Below, one piece after another: positions 1 through 12,009 of a stretch of DNA of 64,000 nucleotides (its first letter is position 1; each line of letters begins with the position of its first letter). Origin of the DNA: Luidia sarsii (Eukaryota; Echinodermata; Asteroidea; Paxillosida; Luidiidae); contig OX465103.1 in the NCBI GenBank assembly GCA_949987565.1, positions 19,353,280 through 19,417,279 on the forward strand, written 5' to 3'. A program made the translations under genes and the position numbers. The notes under the pieces were generated by a model that was given only the letters and a program-made list of their open reading frames with translations, made no database searches and was not told the DNA's origin.

Positions 1-159
1 GGATTTCAAAATGAAACGGTATTACTGCGCACGTATATAGACGTAAACCGATGACGTCAAGGTGCTCGCGGACCTGTCAAAACTTCACTGATTTCAGGGA
101 AAATTTCTCCTTTTTCCCCAAACGTGAGTAATACAAGTACCATAATTGAAATCTGTGAT

Positions 160-1420
160 TCTCACTGAATCAAAAAAATGGCCGCGTAGGACGGGGCGAT
201 TTTGCAAAGTATGCAATTTTCAACTTCCGAAATCTCCAAAAATATCAGACAAATCCTAAATTTTTCTGGAATTCTAGAATTTTAAGGAACGGAAAAACTA
301 GAAACCAATGTTTCTTACATTAAATAAATTGTTGAAAATTTGAGGAATGGAAAAACAAGAAAACAATATTTCTTACATAAAATAAATTGTTGAAAATTTT
401 CTGTCGTCGGGTGCACTGCGCGTCCATTTTGTCCAAGGTTTCATAACACGCGGCTTCGTCGCGCTATAACGCCTCTTAAACCGCCCTACAAGACAAGAAG
501 TCTACATTTAACATGTTTTCAAAAGCCCAGGTTTTTGAAAACCTTTACAAGTAGTCGAGTGATCTTAAGTTTATATCCGGTAGACAAATATACACGTTCG
601 GCATTGATTTGTTGGACTGGTCGGAGCGCGTAAGTACTTCGGTTGACCGCGAAACGCGAAACATCGTTGGTAACTATTGTTATCCTACGGAGCTCTATAA
701 ACTATGCCTGCACATGCAATAAACATCACGTCCGACTTCGTCGAAACAACATCAACCGGGACAGCGGCATTGTCATCCCCGATTTCTGGCTCCCCACCAT
801 CGGACGCCACGACCGCCGACCCACCACGGACGGGGCCGCTAGTGGACGCCAGAATCGCGCGCCAAACCGCACGATGACTACTACGACGTCCGCAAACCGG
901 TACACTGGAACCGGCGAAGCGGAAATAAACGGACGCCGCAACGCACATTCTTCAGTTGCTTGATGAAGGTTAGCAGTTAGCAACCGAAACGTCGCCACCA
1001 GCAACGACACATCGCGTGACTTCGATCACCCTTTCTACAGATCTACACCACCGCGATGAACAACCCCTTCATTTCTATTACATTATTTGTTAGAAAACAA
1101 GTGCGTAAAGACTGATGGAAGTCTACTAATCATTTCGGACGTACTGAGTGCACACACACACACTGGAATGGACGGTGGTCTCGCAGCGAGCATAAATCGC
1201 GAGGACGAGTACAATCCCATAAGGCGTTTTTTTTTATGAAGATTTGGTCGACAATTGACTTAATTTTTTGCATTTTTAACTCATGTGAAAAAAACAAAAA
1301 CAAAGGTGATTAAACATTCACGGTTTTGCAAAAGTCAAAACCGAAAACCGTCTCCAAGGCAAAACTGAAAAACCTTGAAAAATCGAAAAACCTTGAAAAC
1401 CGAAAACCGCCCAAACTACA
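160..1420 (+). repeat. Interspersed repeat family 1, degraded copy
   Basis: Segments near 190-300, 1080-1200 and 1250-1410 resemble 24700-25200 on the same strand and 27000-28110 on the opposite strand. Shared landmarks, in order, are a GCGATTTTGCAAA stretch, a TCTGGAATTCTAG block, a GTCTACTA block, and a tail rich in AAACCGAAAACCG. No coding domain is visible. The copy is diverged and interrupted; 410-1080 shows nothing I recognise. Confidence 0.5.
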
Positions 1421-1485
1421 GTCCGCCCCCACGAAATTTGGCAGCCCCCCATCGCCCCCCATGAAAAAAAATCCTGGCTACGCCG

Positions 1486-2800
1486 CTGGCCTCAGGAGTG
1501 GACAACAGGACGGCAGGTCGCCCTCTCGACATGCGTGGCATGTCGACGCCCCGTCAATGTCCTGGGTGGGGATGTTGGCATACGCTTTCCCGCCGATATC
1601 CCTCATAACTCGGGTACTGACAGCAGGAACGGTGCAGGATTCTCTTGAACGCCCCGTTCTGGCCACGCCAACCCTGGTTTCCCCGGTTGATCAAACTCCT
1701 GGTGCACAAACCACTTATTCTTCCACAAAATGGGACCTTCACACAGGACAAACTGATCGAGCGCTGTATTGCAAATGGCCGTATCGACTCGGCACGGCCT
1801 TCGAAATTAACAACTACAACACTGTATGTATACCCATGGAGGACTTCCTCCATGGTATACCATATCCACTGCGCATGACGTTTTTATCCATGTATGGTAA
1901 CGGTCTCTCATTTGAGCATGGGACCCGCTTAAGCGCCCAAACTCATGAGTCACAGAATCCCCTTGCCAACCCAAACTTCATTATTGTTTCATGTTAAGCA
2001 AAGAAGAGTGGAATACAAGTCAGAAGCAATGGGCATCAAACCGCAGGGCAATTTGTAATCCTCCTTACACAAGGAAGAAAAGCGGCTCTTTGAAATTGGG
2101 CCCAGACTGTGTTACATACACCGGGGAAAAGTGACAAACCTATTCATCACTTCCACCCCTCCATACCGTCCAGGTTCACAGAACATCACACGGTGGATCG
2201 TGACTACTAATACATGCAGCATCAAAATGCTGCCCGCATGCATCGTCGGCTAACCTGATGTGAACATGAATGCTCACGATGTAAGAGCAGTGACGACCTC
2301 ATGGGCCTTCTTCAGAGGAGTCCCATTAGCCGATATCACCCGGGCAGCATGCTGGAAAACTCCCAACACGTTTACAGCCTGGTACCTACGTGACGTCCTC
2401 CAGACTGAGGGACGTGATAGGAAAGTGGTGTTGCAGGCGGCAAGAAAGGCCGCCTCTCAAGCATCGCAATCTACTTCTCAGCAATGCAGATAGATGGGAT
2501 CATGCCACTGGTATTGGTAAGCTTACACTGGACTTATCGGTGTAAATTACACAGGTTCTGGTTTTGAGATACCCTGTTGTGCTTACTGTTTCTCCCAACA
2601 GCAATATCTCTCCACTGTACAATAGTGACCCTGTACTCACACAGTAGCATCTCGCTCCCAGTCCCACCTCCTAAAGTGGTGTTAATCTGCAACAGTAATG
2701 GCTCTACGGGTGGACTCCCTTCCCTCAGTAGTGTGGGGAGGGTCTACTAGTGAATACTTACCTGTGGAACATCCCTTCCTCCCCACGGAGGGCTCGGTGC
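1486..2800 (+). pseudogene. Decayed DIRS retrotransposon remnant (Dam-like region, recombinase C-terminus, internal complementary region)
   Basis: Three pieces match the intact DIRS element at 45316-51877 in order and orientation. Around 1555-1740 lies the Dam-like region that follows RNase H, including AYAFPPISLI. At 2260-2493 is the recombinase C-terminus, with the HxxR box (HDVRAVTTSWAFFRGVP) and the tyrosine segment (WYLRDVLQ). At about 2711-2765 is a sequence with CAGTAGTGTGGG and GTCTACTAGTGAATACTTAC that matches half of the internal complementary region of the intact copy. RT, most of the recombinase and Gag are missing and the frame is broken, so this is an inactive fossil. The apparent 223-residue ORF starting at 1326 is a chimera of an upstream repeat tail with out-of-frame DIRS sequence. 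Confidence 0.82.
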
Positions 2801-2810
2801 AGATTTACTA

Positions 2811-4150
2811 ATGTGTGAAATCTTAGGGAATGTATTGCACACTCTAGGGAAATATGCAACAGTAGTGACTTTACTGTGTGGAGGGAAATTCATAGACTAC
2901 ATAAATTCCTTCCACAGGAGTATCAAGCTCGCATCGGAATACTCATCCCATCAGATGCACTTTCTGGATGTCACCATACGGAAAGACGGCGATACATTAA
3001 CTACCGATTTGAATTCTAAACCCACAGATATGCACTGATAATCTTCATGCCTAACGCTGACATCCCATGCACTGTAAGACTAGAACAGCCTACAGTCAAG
3101 CTCTTCGCCTTAGGCAGATATGTTCTAATGATTCAGATTTCTCCCGCTGTTCAGAGGACCTCAAGAGAAATTTAATTGCCAGGCGTCATGGTCGTCGTCA
3201 AATTGAAAGCTCTATTGATAGGGCCTGGTCTGTCTCCCGTAGTCTGACCCTTAGAGGAAGGTCTCCTCACTATACGAAAAGGCCCAGGATTCCCTTGGTC
3301 ACCAGCTTTCATCTTTGTCTCCCTCCCCTCCGAAAAATTATTAATGACAATTACCACATTCAACCACACCTCAGACCATCTGGCCAGTGCTGTTCCGGAC
3401 ATCCCATTCCTGGCATACAGACTTCCTTGCAATCTACGAGATCTTATGTTTGTGCTGAGGTCCTCTCTTTGGATTCTTCATCCCCAAACCAGCATGGAAC
3501 CTTCAAGTTTAACTCTAAATATGTAGTCTTCCAGAACCATGTCAAGGAAGCAGTCTTCTTTTCTGGATTCTCCTCTGACTATACGCATAGGACTAATGGA
3601 ATGATCACTTTTAAAACAACTTCAGTATATATCTCATTTCTTGCAGGGTCTGCAACATTCAATATGTCGCTGGAACCAGAAGCAGCCTCAAGTTACCATC
3701 AACACCAAGCGAGTAGTTACTAGATACCCCTGTGGACCATCATTTCAATCTCTCTAATAATTCCATTATTGACATGTCTGTACAGGGCTTTGTCTCTCGG
3801 CCATCAGATATATAGATGTTGTTTGCCTCAGCAGAGGGAAACTATAGGTTAAGCGTCTCCGCACTATCCAACGTCATGGCCTCAACATCCAGGAAGGGAA
3901 TAACTAATCCTCACTTTTCTATAATCTTCCCTGTCCGTTTCCCCTTTGATCTCCCACCTCTCTCCTGGTTTTTTTTTTTGTGTGTTCCCTTTGATCTCCC
4001 CTCCCTTGATGTACATCTGCATTCCTCTCCCTTCCATTTTGCCCTTTCTCTGTCATGTATGTCAGGGGTTTCCTTCCCCTGACTGTCTGTGTATGTCCTC
4101 GTCACTTTGCCTTTGAGAAAGGTCCTGGTAGGATCGAAACGTCAGGCCCT
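2811..4150 (+). pseudogene. Penelope-like element remnant (RT C-terminus, linker, degenerate GIY-YIG)
   Basis: At 2880-3035 a frame carries the end of a Penelope-type RT: FIDYINSFH, then FLDVTIRKDGDTLTTDL and KPTDMH. From 3090 another frame continues with ALRLRQICSNDSDFSRC and, near 3270, RIPLVTSFHLCLPPLRKIINDNYHI, the usual RT-to-endonuclease linker. Around 3625-3700, VYISF in one frame and CNIQYVAGTRSSLK in another recall the GIY-YIG nuclease core, but the frame is shifted and the C-terminus is lost. The catalytic RT motifs upstream are absent, so this is 5'-truncated, typical of PLE insertions. A pyrimidine-rich stretch (3900-4080) leads to the PLE terminal motif at 4110-4149, which supports the end of the element. 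It adjoins the DIRS remnant directly. Confidence 0.82.
4110..4149 (+). ncRNA. PLE terminal motif, hammerhead-ribozyme-like (degenerate)
   Basis: The motif TTTGAGAAAGGTCC-TGGTA-GGATCGAAACGTC can form a five-pair stem (GGTCC with GGATC, one G-U), followed by GAAA and a GUC triplet. That is the layout of the stem II, GAAA box and cleavage site of hammerhead ribozymes known from Penelope-like elements. The first conserved box (CUGANGA) is altered to a TTGAGAA-like sequence, so activity is doubtful. The same motif occurs at 28310-28395 (both strands), 35675-35717 and 63692-63738. Confidence 0.5.
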
Positions 4151-4169
4151 CTAACATTCTCTTCAGCTA

Positions 4170-5219
4170 GGCTCCCTCATGCACCAATTTAAAACTGAGT
4201 TTACCCAATTCAGTTTGTTCTATGTTTACCCAAAATTATGACACCCACCATTACTATCATGCATGTGTCCTTGAAGGTGGCCCAAGCAGTTTTTAACATT
4301 TTGCATGTTACCATGATTGTATTTAGAAATGTCGTACTTTAAATGGTCCACTGGAGTCTGCATCACACTCCAAATCGTTATCTTTTTTGTTGCAGAGTGA
4401 ATGGCCCTAGAGTGGTGGAAGTGACAACAAGAGTGGTGGAAGTGACCACACCCCAAAACAAAAAGTTGAACATGTTCAGCCTCAGGTAAGAGCTCTCCCT
4501 GGGCTCAGTGCAATCATGAATGGGAACCCAGGAGGCAGGCAGGTGGTGCGAGTGACTGCCTCTACCCAGGAAATCTAAGGATTGATCGGGAAGGAGAGGA
4601 AAGGCAGATGCTTTTCATTAAAAATTGTTAAAAATTGTGACGTATACAATATATTTTTAAGTTTTGACCTTCCAACGTGCCCCAATAACCTAGGTGAATG
4701 GGGAAGTAAACTTATTGCCACTAGGGGACGTGATTTGGCCTTGCCAAATGTATTTACACTATTACAAGAAACCGTTCGGGAAACTTGAAGAACTTTGAAT
4801 GTAAAAACACACTTCCACGCTTGTCTAAAGAAAAGGAATATGGAAATCTCGAGCAGTGTGTTGACTGGTGTGACCATTTGGTGATTTTATAGGCAGGTTG
4901 ACTTGTACGTTTGCTGATTGTTGAGATGGTTGACTGGTGCATTGATATGCTATAGGTGGGGGATTGAATTGGAAGTTGCTTGCATGGTTGATTAGTGGGT
5001 TGATAGGCAACATTTAATAGTGGTCAGTTGGATGGTAAGTTGATTGGTGGGCTGATTGGCAAGTTGATTGGTATGTTAATTAGCTATTCTTTCACACAGT
5101 TTAATATACAACATGATCCATTTGGGTAAAATTGTACAGAATATCATTAGAGTGTGAAGTGCGCAATTACTGACTGTTCGAATAATTAGGGAAGTAAATT
5201 CAGGAAGTAAAACCTATCA
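4170..5219. repeat. Non-coding; degenerate short tandem repeat in its second half
   Basis: No gene is visible. From about 4860 to 5080 the sequence is an irregular run of GGTTGATTGGT/GGTTGACTGGT-like words, a decayed minisatellite. The ORFs across it are repeats of that word and not proteins. Confidence 0.45.
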
Positions 5220-7616
5220 TTGAAATTTTATTCATCAATTAAAAAGGATAGAAATACCACTGACTGAACTGTTTTATTGGCCAATGACCTCTGGTCATGA
5301 CTAGTATTATAAAAAAAAAATATCCAGCAAATTAGCCTTAATAGTGAACTTGCTTTGCTGGGAGAAAGTTCCTTCCAGAAACTATATTGTAATGTTGCCC
5401 CTATTCCACACACTAGAGAAGGACCATATAAACATAAGTACCACCCACCACAACTCCCAATTCCCAACTCCCGCTGCTAATTTTGGGTGGGGGCACCCTG
5501 TTGACTTTTCACAGGGATATACAAAAAGCAAAACAAAAGAGACAATCAGGATGGCTTTCTGTGGCCCAACACAAGCATGATCAGTCAACTTAACTAAGGG
5601 TAATGAGGGTGCTACAATTCAGACAAAGGGGAAAATCATATGGTCAAAAGAGGACTAAAAACATTGTTTTACAATATTAATTCTGTGTTTACTGGTGTTT
5701 TTAAAAAGTGGGATCACACCCACTTTTGCTTCGGAAACTGCAGTTTATTTCTTTATATAGATGTTAAATAATTTAAATGATCTAGTAATTACTTTGAAGA
5801 GAAAGAAAAATGAATGAAAAGGGAACTTGACTCTGATACATGTAAATGTACCTGGACATTAGGGCAACAAAGTTATAAAAAAAAACTATCCATCTGTATG
5901 AGTTATGAGTTCTATCACCTATTAGGAAGGGGCTGGGCAGTTCATCTTTGAAAATCATATCCTCTTAAAAAAAGCACAACCAAGGATAGTTTATACTAAA
6001 GCCAGTGACAACAGCTACTACATGTAGATCACACAATGAGTGATGCTTATTCAGTTATATTTGTTCTTAAACTTATTTAAAAACAAAAGGAACAAGAGTT
6101 CAAGATCAGAAAAATATCATTTTGATCAACAAATTGACAACATGATAAAATTGTCAGAGAAAATAGTTTACAATAAAAACAGGGTTTAAAAAATGTACAT
6201 TAAAGCCTCAAACACCAAGTTAAGTTTTCTATCTAGATAAAGTGTGCAAATAATTAAATGAGTCTCAGCAGAAAAAAATGTACTACTCTGCTGTATTAGA
6301 GAAACTGTACTAAATTGAACTGAATAGGTGTAAAACATAATGGATATAAAATAATATACACAATGGTCATGGCGAACTTAACGGCAAACTTCAGATTATA
6401 GTGATGCACATAGCATTGATATCAAAAACTAATTACTTATGGCACAATATAGCTAAACAAAAAAATACTAGTAATGCAAATGTGCACAGCACATGCATTC
6501 GGTATTACATTATTACATAAAAATTATCAGATAGTCTTGAATAACATTGTAATTCATTCAGAAATTCAACTTCATATATTGTTTCTTTATCATGATAGTT
6601 AACACAAATTAATGTGAGAGAAAATACATGTATGTACATTAATGTACATATTATAGGATAATAGTATGTAACCTCATAAACAAACACCACATTGCTTTGC
6701 ATTTGTTGGGTGCTGAGTACCCTGGGAAGACTAAATCCCAAAACAAAGGATCAAAATCTATGAGAGAGCTGGTCCATCAACCAAATGGCTCAACTAAAAG
6801 AAGCTGGACAAGATTCCTGGGGAAAAACTATTGTGGAAGATACCCCCTGTATGCATATTAGCATGGATTATATTTATATTATACACTTTCAAGCTAACTG
6901 AGCCAAGAATACATTTGACTTCATAAAACTTGAAGGTGAAAGGTTCGACTGGGTTTATTACAACCACAAGTTATTGACTGTAACTGCAAGCTACATGTAC
7001 CAGCTGATTACGGTAAGTGGCAGCAGCCAGATGAAAACATCCACTGTGAAAGATAAATCTATAAAGCAATTATCCTATCTTTGATAGTCCATAAAAATAA
7101 TTAAAATGTGAACATGTATGTTCTCTGACATACTTCATATGGCTGTCGGGCCAAAAAAAAATTATTCTGCTTCCTCCGACCCTAATTTTTTTTATTGGGA
7201 AACAATGATGATAAAAATTCAATGTGTGACTTGATCGTGTTATTATTACCCTTAAGGCTGACCACATGCAAATGCCTCCATATGATTGTACACAAATAAA
7301 ATTGGCAAACAAAAAATTCCCTACCTACCTACCCTATTTCAAAATGTCATGTAATCGGAAGCAGAACTATTTGGGGGGGGGGGGCTTCAGTATCAATTTG
7401 TGCAATAAATGTAGCTCACAATTAATATCTAATACAATATAAATATAGCCTATGTTCAGAGGTAACAAACAATTTGGGAGTATGTACAAAGAAAATAAAA
7501 AAAAAATGATGTGCAAAAGCCACTTTAGATCTTTATCATTAATGTTGATACTATCATGCAAATAAAAGATGGAATTTTGCCAAAAGTCCGTCCAGCAGAC
7601 TAGAGGCACACAACTA
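5220..7616 (-). other. Probable 3'UTR and downstream flank of the MITF-like gene
   Basis: The region directly follows the stop codon of the last MITF-like exon. It is AT-rich, lacks recognisable transposon coding sequence, and has AATAAA signals on the minus strand (for example near 5230). MiT/TFE genes in animals often carry long 3'UTRs, so much of this stretch could be transcribed. The exact polyadenylation site cannot be decided from sequence alone. Confidence 0.4.
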
Positions 7617-8000
7617 TTAGAGAAAGTCCGAGGGAGGGAGCTCTTGCATATCATCTATACTTGTCACACTACTACGTCTGCTGCTTTGCATTGATGTCAC
7701 TGGTGAAGGCTGGCACAACAGAGGATCCATTCCAATGTGCAGTGTGCTGTCATTGGATATATCTTCAACACATGCCTCATGTGGAATACATGCAGTCCCC
7801 TGAGACAGATTGGCTGTGTTGCATTGTGGGGAATTGAATCCTCCCAAGTTCACTCGGTCACTAGGCTTTTCCGTCTTGATATTTAGATCAAGATCGGAAC
7901 TTTGAAGACGCATGAATTCAGTGGCAATGTTTTCTGTTTTTGTTTCTTCACTGAGAGCTGTTGAAGGTATGTTGTATTGCTTGCAACGCATTTCAAGTTC
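7617..8000 (-). CDS. MITF: MITF/TFEB-like bHLH-zipper transcription factor, last coding exon (partial gene)
   Basis: This encodes the C-terminal 127 residues of a MiT/TFE transcription factor, a nuclear E-box/M-box binding protein that controls lysosomal, pigment-cell and metabolic genes in animals. The exon opens with ELEMRCKQYNIPS, matching the end of the MITF zipper, directly after a good minus-strand acceptor (TTTTTCCTCATCTACAG, 8001-8017). The tail has the family marks: an acidic LDLNIKTEKP segment, a DDSTL-like NDSTLHIGMDPLL block, and the serine-rich SSRRSSVTS motif close to the end. In vertebrate MITF/TFEB the matching serines are phosphorylated. The stop is TAA at 7617-7619. It joins in phase 0 to the exon ending at 34660. 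The N-terminal ATG of the open frame (8027) lies in the intron and is not a start. Confidence 0.92.
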   Translation of the reverse strand, partial: ELEMRCKQYNIPSTALSEETKTENIATEFMRLQSSDLDLNIKTEKPSDRVNLGGFNSPQCNTANLSQGTACIPHEACVEDISNDSTLHIGMDPLLCQPSPVTSMQSSRRSSVTSIDDMQELPPSDFL

Positions 8001-8257
8001 CTGTAGATGAGGAAAAATATGGTGCATAAATTAAAATAATGTACCGGTAAACCAAAATGAACATTTGGACAACATTAAACTTCCCTGGAAACTGCTTTGC
8101 ACATCTATAAGCTGATAATATCCCAAATGTTTAAATGCCATCGTACATTTTGACAGACCATAAGGCTTCTTTGCATTGCTCACCATCTTGTGATTGATCG
8201 TAAGCTACCAGTTTAGTGAAATCAACCAAAGGGGTGGTACCGTAGGTGAAACTATAA

Positions 8258-9135
8258 GTATCTAGGGATTGTCGTGACTCCTAAGGGCTGTGGACCTTTC
8301 CATAGCCGTGTTCCTACAGGACTCAATTTTGTCAAACTACCACGGCTGAGCAGAAGAATGACAAAATTAAGTCCAGTGGGGATGCTCAGTAAAATTATGT
8401 CCCTGTCAAGTTACTGCTAGCATGATGTAAAACTACCAGGGCGAAAGGACTTGCGGAAGACTCAGCCACGGTAACTTAGCAGGGCCACTAAAAAGTCCTG
8501 TGGGAACAGCCCTGCGATGTAAAACTATCGCGACCACGCTGTAAAACACTTTGTGAACAGAGCAGCTTCCTGTGTTAAATCACCACGGCACAGAAATGGC
8601 AAATGGGAGTGCGAAGGTGGTGGTATGGTTCTCTGATGCCAACACGCAACGCAAATGTACATGTACAGTACATGTACACATGCCAATACAGTACATGAGT
8701 GCGCTGTAGTAGTACAGTACTTCTTTTCTTCACGCTCCGTGAAATATGTCAGATTTGATTGATTTTGTCAGGCTAAATTTTAACTGGCTCTGATTGAAGA
8801 ACACACTTGCACTTAAAGAAGCCATGATTTTGTCCAACGATATTCATGAGGCATTGACGTGTCATATTCAGTACCGGTACATAGCTGACTATACAACGTT
8901 ACGATTTCAGTGTGAAGTACGTCAGGGTACATGTCATATCCTTCGTAGGTCAAAGGTTACTGTACACAGCACCCTCAATAATCAGACATTCTCCTCGCTG
9001 CACGGCGAAAAAAACATTCCGTCCGCATAAAAATTAGTCCACATGGGAACGCGCAGTAAACTAGCATTCAGAAATGTCGTGGTAAGTTACCGCGTGGCCG
9101 CAGAAAAAAAGTCCCTAAGAACAAAGCTTTAGAGT
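8258..9135. repeat. Possible foldback/MITE-like element with inverted ends
   Basis: The ends share inverted words around GGTAACTT/AAGTTACC, GGGAACxxC, and ACTTTTT/AAAAAGTCC, and CACGGC/GCCGTG words recur through 8320-8560. This gives a loose inverted-repeat layout with no coding domain. Borders are approximate and no clear target duplication was found. The 78-residue ORF at 8794 is unlikely to be a gene. Confidence 0.3.
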
Positions 9136-9273
9136 CTTAAACATGTGGGGAAGGAATAGTCACTGGAAAAATATTCTTTCGAACAATGCTGTCAAGGGCA
9201 GGAACAAGATCCAAAATGTATGGGACAGCAGACCATACAAGGTAGTTTGTAGGCCTAACCCGACTGGCTATAG

Positions 9274-9906
9274 ATGTGTATCGGTACATTAATTGTGGCT
9301 CCACTCGATGACGAAGGGGAGGAAAAGGCTGTCAACAGAAGGGATCTGTTAGACAGCCGGGCTCTGGCGCAAGATGAGGTACATGTACCAGTTACGGATT
9401 GTCAACCACAACCGAATGAGCCCCTAGTCCCACCAGCTCATGCCAACGGAATGAAGGGAGAAGATGACATTCTCCTCATTATAAGGTCAACATTGACAGC
9501 CCGAGAATCGGAGGCTGAGGACAGACGCACTGCTTCACAAAAAGCAGGGGAGCACCCGCATCTTGACTTGCATCCTCCAGAGCAGCTTGATGTTGCTGCT
9601 GATATTCGTCCAGCCTACACACCAGAGCCTGAGGCGGTGACACCAGTGGTGCCAGCAGCTGGACGCAACTCATCGGAGGAGGGAACTGCCGCTTCCGACA
9701 AAGCGGGGGAGCACGACCTCAGTAGCAATGCCGAGACAGCCCGTAATCTGGGTGCAGACAAGAGACGTCCTCACGAGCACACGGTTAGTCTGCCCCTTCC
9801 AGATAGTTTTACCCCATGCAAGTGTGACAGCTCATTTGCATATTGCCCTTGTATAGCGCCCTCGCTAGCCAGTGTATCCTGCTTAGTAGTAGCACACAGC
9901 CATTAG
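9274..9906 (+). CDS. Unrecognised ORF, 210 residues, within a repeat family
   Basis: The frame is open for 210 codons and has protein-like composition: acidic and Pro/Ala-rich, with a recurring KAGEH motif (about residues 88 and 146) and no membrane segment or known domain. Its last quarter (from about 9830) becomes a short Cys-rich string that lies inside a DNA repeat also present at 11500-11640, so the C-terminus is probably accidental. It could be a decayed mobile-element ORF. No function is assigned. Confidence 0.25.
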   Translation: MCIGTLIVAPLDDEGEEKAVNRRDLLDSRALAQDEVHVPVTDCQPQPNEPLVPPAHANGMKGEDDILLIIRSTLTARESEAEDRRTASQKAGEHPHLDLHPPEQLDVAADIRPAYTPEPEAVTPVVPAAGRNSSEEGTAASDKAGEHDLSSNAETARNLGADKRRPHEHTVSLPLPDSFTPCKCDSSFAYCPCIAPSLASVSCLVVAHSH

Positions 9907-11645
9907 GTCATTCATTCAGCACACAACCAGAGTCCACTACAGTACCAGTTCATCGACCAGCAAGTTTCAACTACTGTACACGCACCTCATGACACTTCAA
10001 TTTCCTCTAGGCTAGGGTGAGTGTCTTTTGTGTTATTATTGTATTGTATCTTATTTTCCTTCAAACTTTGTATTCCAGGAGATTGGTCAGGTTCTGGCAA
10101 CCTTGCAGTTTAGTTTATGCCCTCGAGTGATGAGTATTGCTCAGCCTCTTTGTTACAGTCACTTTAGTTATTTTCCTTCCCTTTATGTAGTATGTAGATT
10201 CGTTCTGAATTCTAAAAATAAGCTTAACTTCTCTGACCTTGTTGTAAAGCAAGTTATCTTAATGACTGGTTTCTAGGATTTTGAGTTTCCTGCTCGATCG
10301 GACTGTGTCTTGATTTTAGACAGATTATCTCTGATTTGTTGTATTTTTTGTATTTTGGTTTACAGTACATGTAGTTACAAAGTTCTAGACTGAGATTCTA
10401 ATAGCCTCTGTTGCTCACTTTGATTTGTTTCATTGCCTGATTCTTGAATTCATATTTTAAATGTACAAATTCACTGTTTCCTTTGGTCTGTATAAGTGTT
10501 CACAGTACAGCGAGTATACACTGTACATATCCTTAGAGCCTTAATCCCCTAACTTGCCGCATATGTAATGAGGTACACACACAATTCTTAGAAGCCACCA
10601 TAGCACTGTGTAGAGAGACAGGAAGTGGGCTTGTGCCCTTGTCTTAGAACCCCTTGACCACAGCTGCTCATTGAAGTGTATAATTGGTCCTACATGTACT
10701 TGTGCAGTAGTAACTTTAGTAGACTTGCACATCAGGCTCAGCCCTCTTAGATTTCCTACAATTTGGTTCTATGGCACTTGAATCCCCTAAGTACTTCCAT
10801 CATGTGTATTAATTTCCCTCTGGTATCTATAATGTATTTTAATATTTGATTTGTCTTTTACTTGTCTTTAAGGATAAGTTACATTCTTAAGTTAGTTGTT
10901 TCACATATCCTTAGGTTATGATGAGAGGACTGATTCAAGTCTATGAGTTTGCAGAGTCCATAGTGACATGTTGATATCATTATAGTACATTTGCTTTAGT
11001 CTATCCTATTTTTCTTGCAAGTTAAAGCATTCGCATGCCTTGCACTGACTCGTTAAGGATTCTGACTTAACTTCCGGTTAAAGGCAAATTGTATAATAGG
11101 GTTCAACTTATCTTTATTGATTGCATTATAGACTCTTCGACAATTGTATTTATTTGGAATTCCTATTTTGTATCTTTTCAGTTTTTTTTGTTTGTTTAGC
11201 TACATGTATGCGGCACCATTAAATGAACCACAGTCAGTTGAATGTACACCATCCTTGTTGGCTACATTTCTACCTGTCACACGAGGATCCAGACTGCATT
11301 CAAAATGAGCAGCCAGCCCAAGTCCACAGGACAAGCTGCACCGGAGCAATTCAGCATGCTGATCTCCATCACTTGCCAAAGTCTGCTGTCCAGTCAGAGG
11401 TGCATGCTCCAGTTAGCCAGGCTCCAGCACCGAGTGTCGACCCACAAGTCTTGGCAGATATGAGCCATACACAACTGCTGCTAGCAGTAGCACAGATGTT
11501 GGCATATTGCTCTTGTATAGTGCCCTCACTTAGCCAGTATATCCTGCTTAGCAGACTGCCATTAGGTCATGCATTCAACACACAACTAGAGTCCACTACA
11601 GTACCAAGTCCTTCGACCAGCAAGTTTACATGCACCTCACACTAT
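9835..11645 (+). repeat. Interspersed repeat family 2 (duplicated module)
   Basis: The 9835-10020 segment (GCATATTGC, TGTATAGxGCCCTC, CCATTAGGTCAT, GAGTCCACTACAGTACCA) recurs at 11503-11640, about 1.66 kb downstream in the same orientation. A shorter copy at 26290-26440 joins the end of the first module (CTAGGCTAGGG) to the segment at 11190-11290 (CAGTCAGTTGAATGTACA), skipping 10021-11180. No coding domain is visible in 10020-11200. The ORF at 11223-11750 is carried by the repeat and is unlikely to be translated. Confidence 0.55.
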
Positions 11646-11651
11646 GAATCT

Positions 11652-11830
11652 CAACACCGTGAATTCGCCGTGAATTTGCAGTTTCGCTGTGAAAAATATT
11701 TACCGGTACACGGTGATTTCACGGCAGTTTACACGGTGAAAACGCCGTGAACATGGGTCACCTCAGTAACCTCATGAGGACAACTTGAGGTCAGATAGAA
11801 CACCGTGAAAATGCCGTGAGTTCACCCACG
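11652..11830. repeat. Short foldback repeat with CACCGTGAAAA ends
   Basis: Alternating CACCGTGAA, GCCGTGAA and their complements TTCACGGCG make an imperfect inverted-repeat element of about 180 bp. A related element is at 26155-26290, again next to a copy of repeat family 2. It is probably a small non-autonomous DNA element. Confidence 0.5.
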
Positions 11831-12009
11831 GAGCCTTCCCATTGCCTGCAGGGTTTAGTTTATCCATAAACACTTGTAGGACCTTATCTGCTTAATGCCC
11901 GTAGGGCGCAGCTAGCCAACCGCCGACAAGGACACTGAAACTGCAAGGGCAAGATAAGAAAATACCAGGTATCGCGAGGCCTGGCTCTGCCCCTGCAGTG
12001 GAGCCTATG

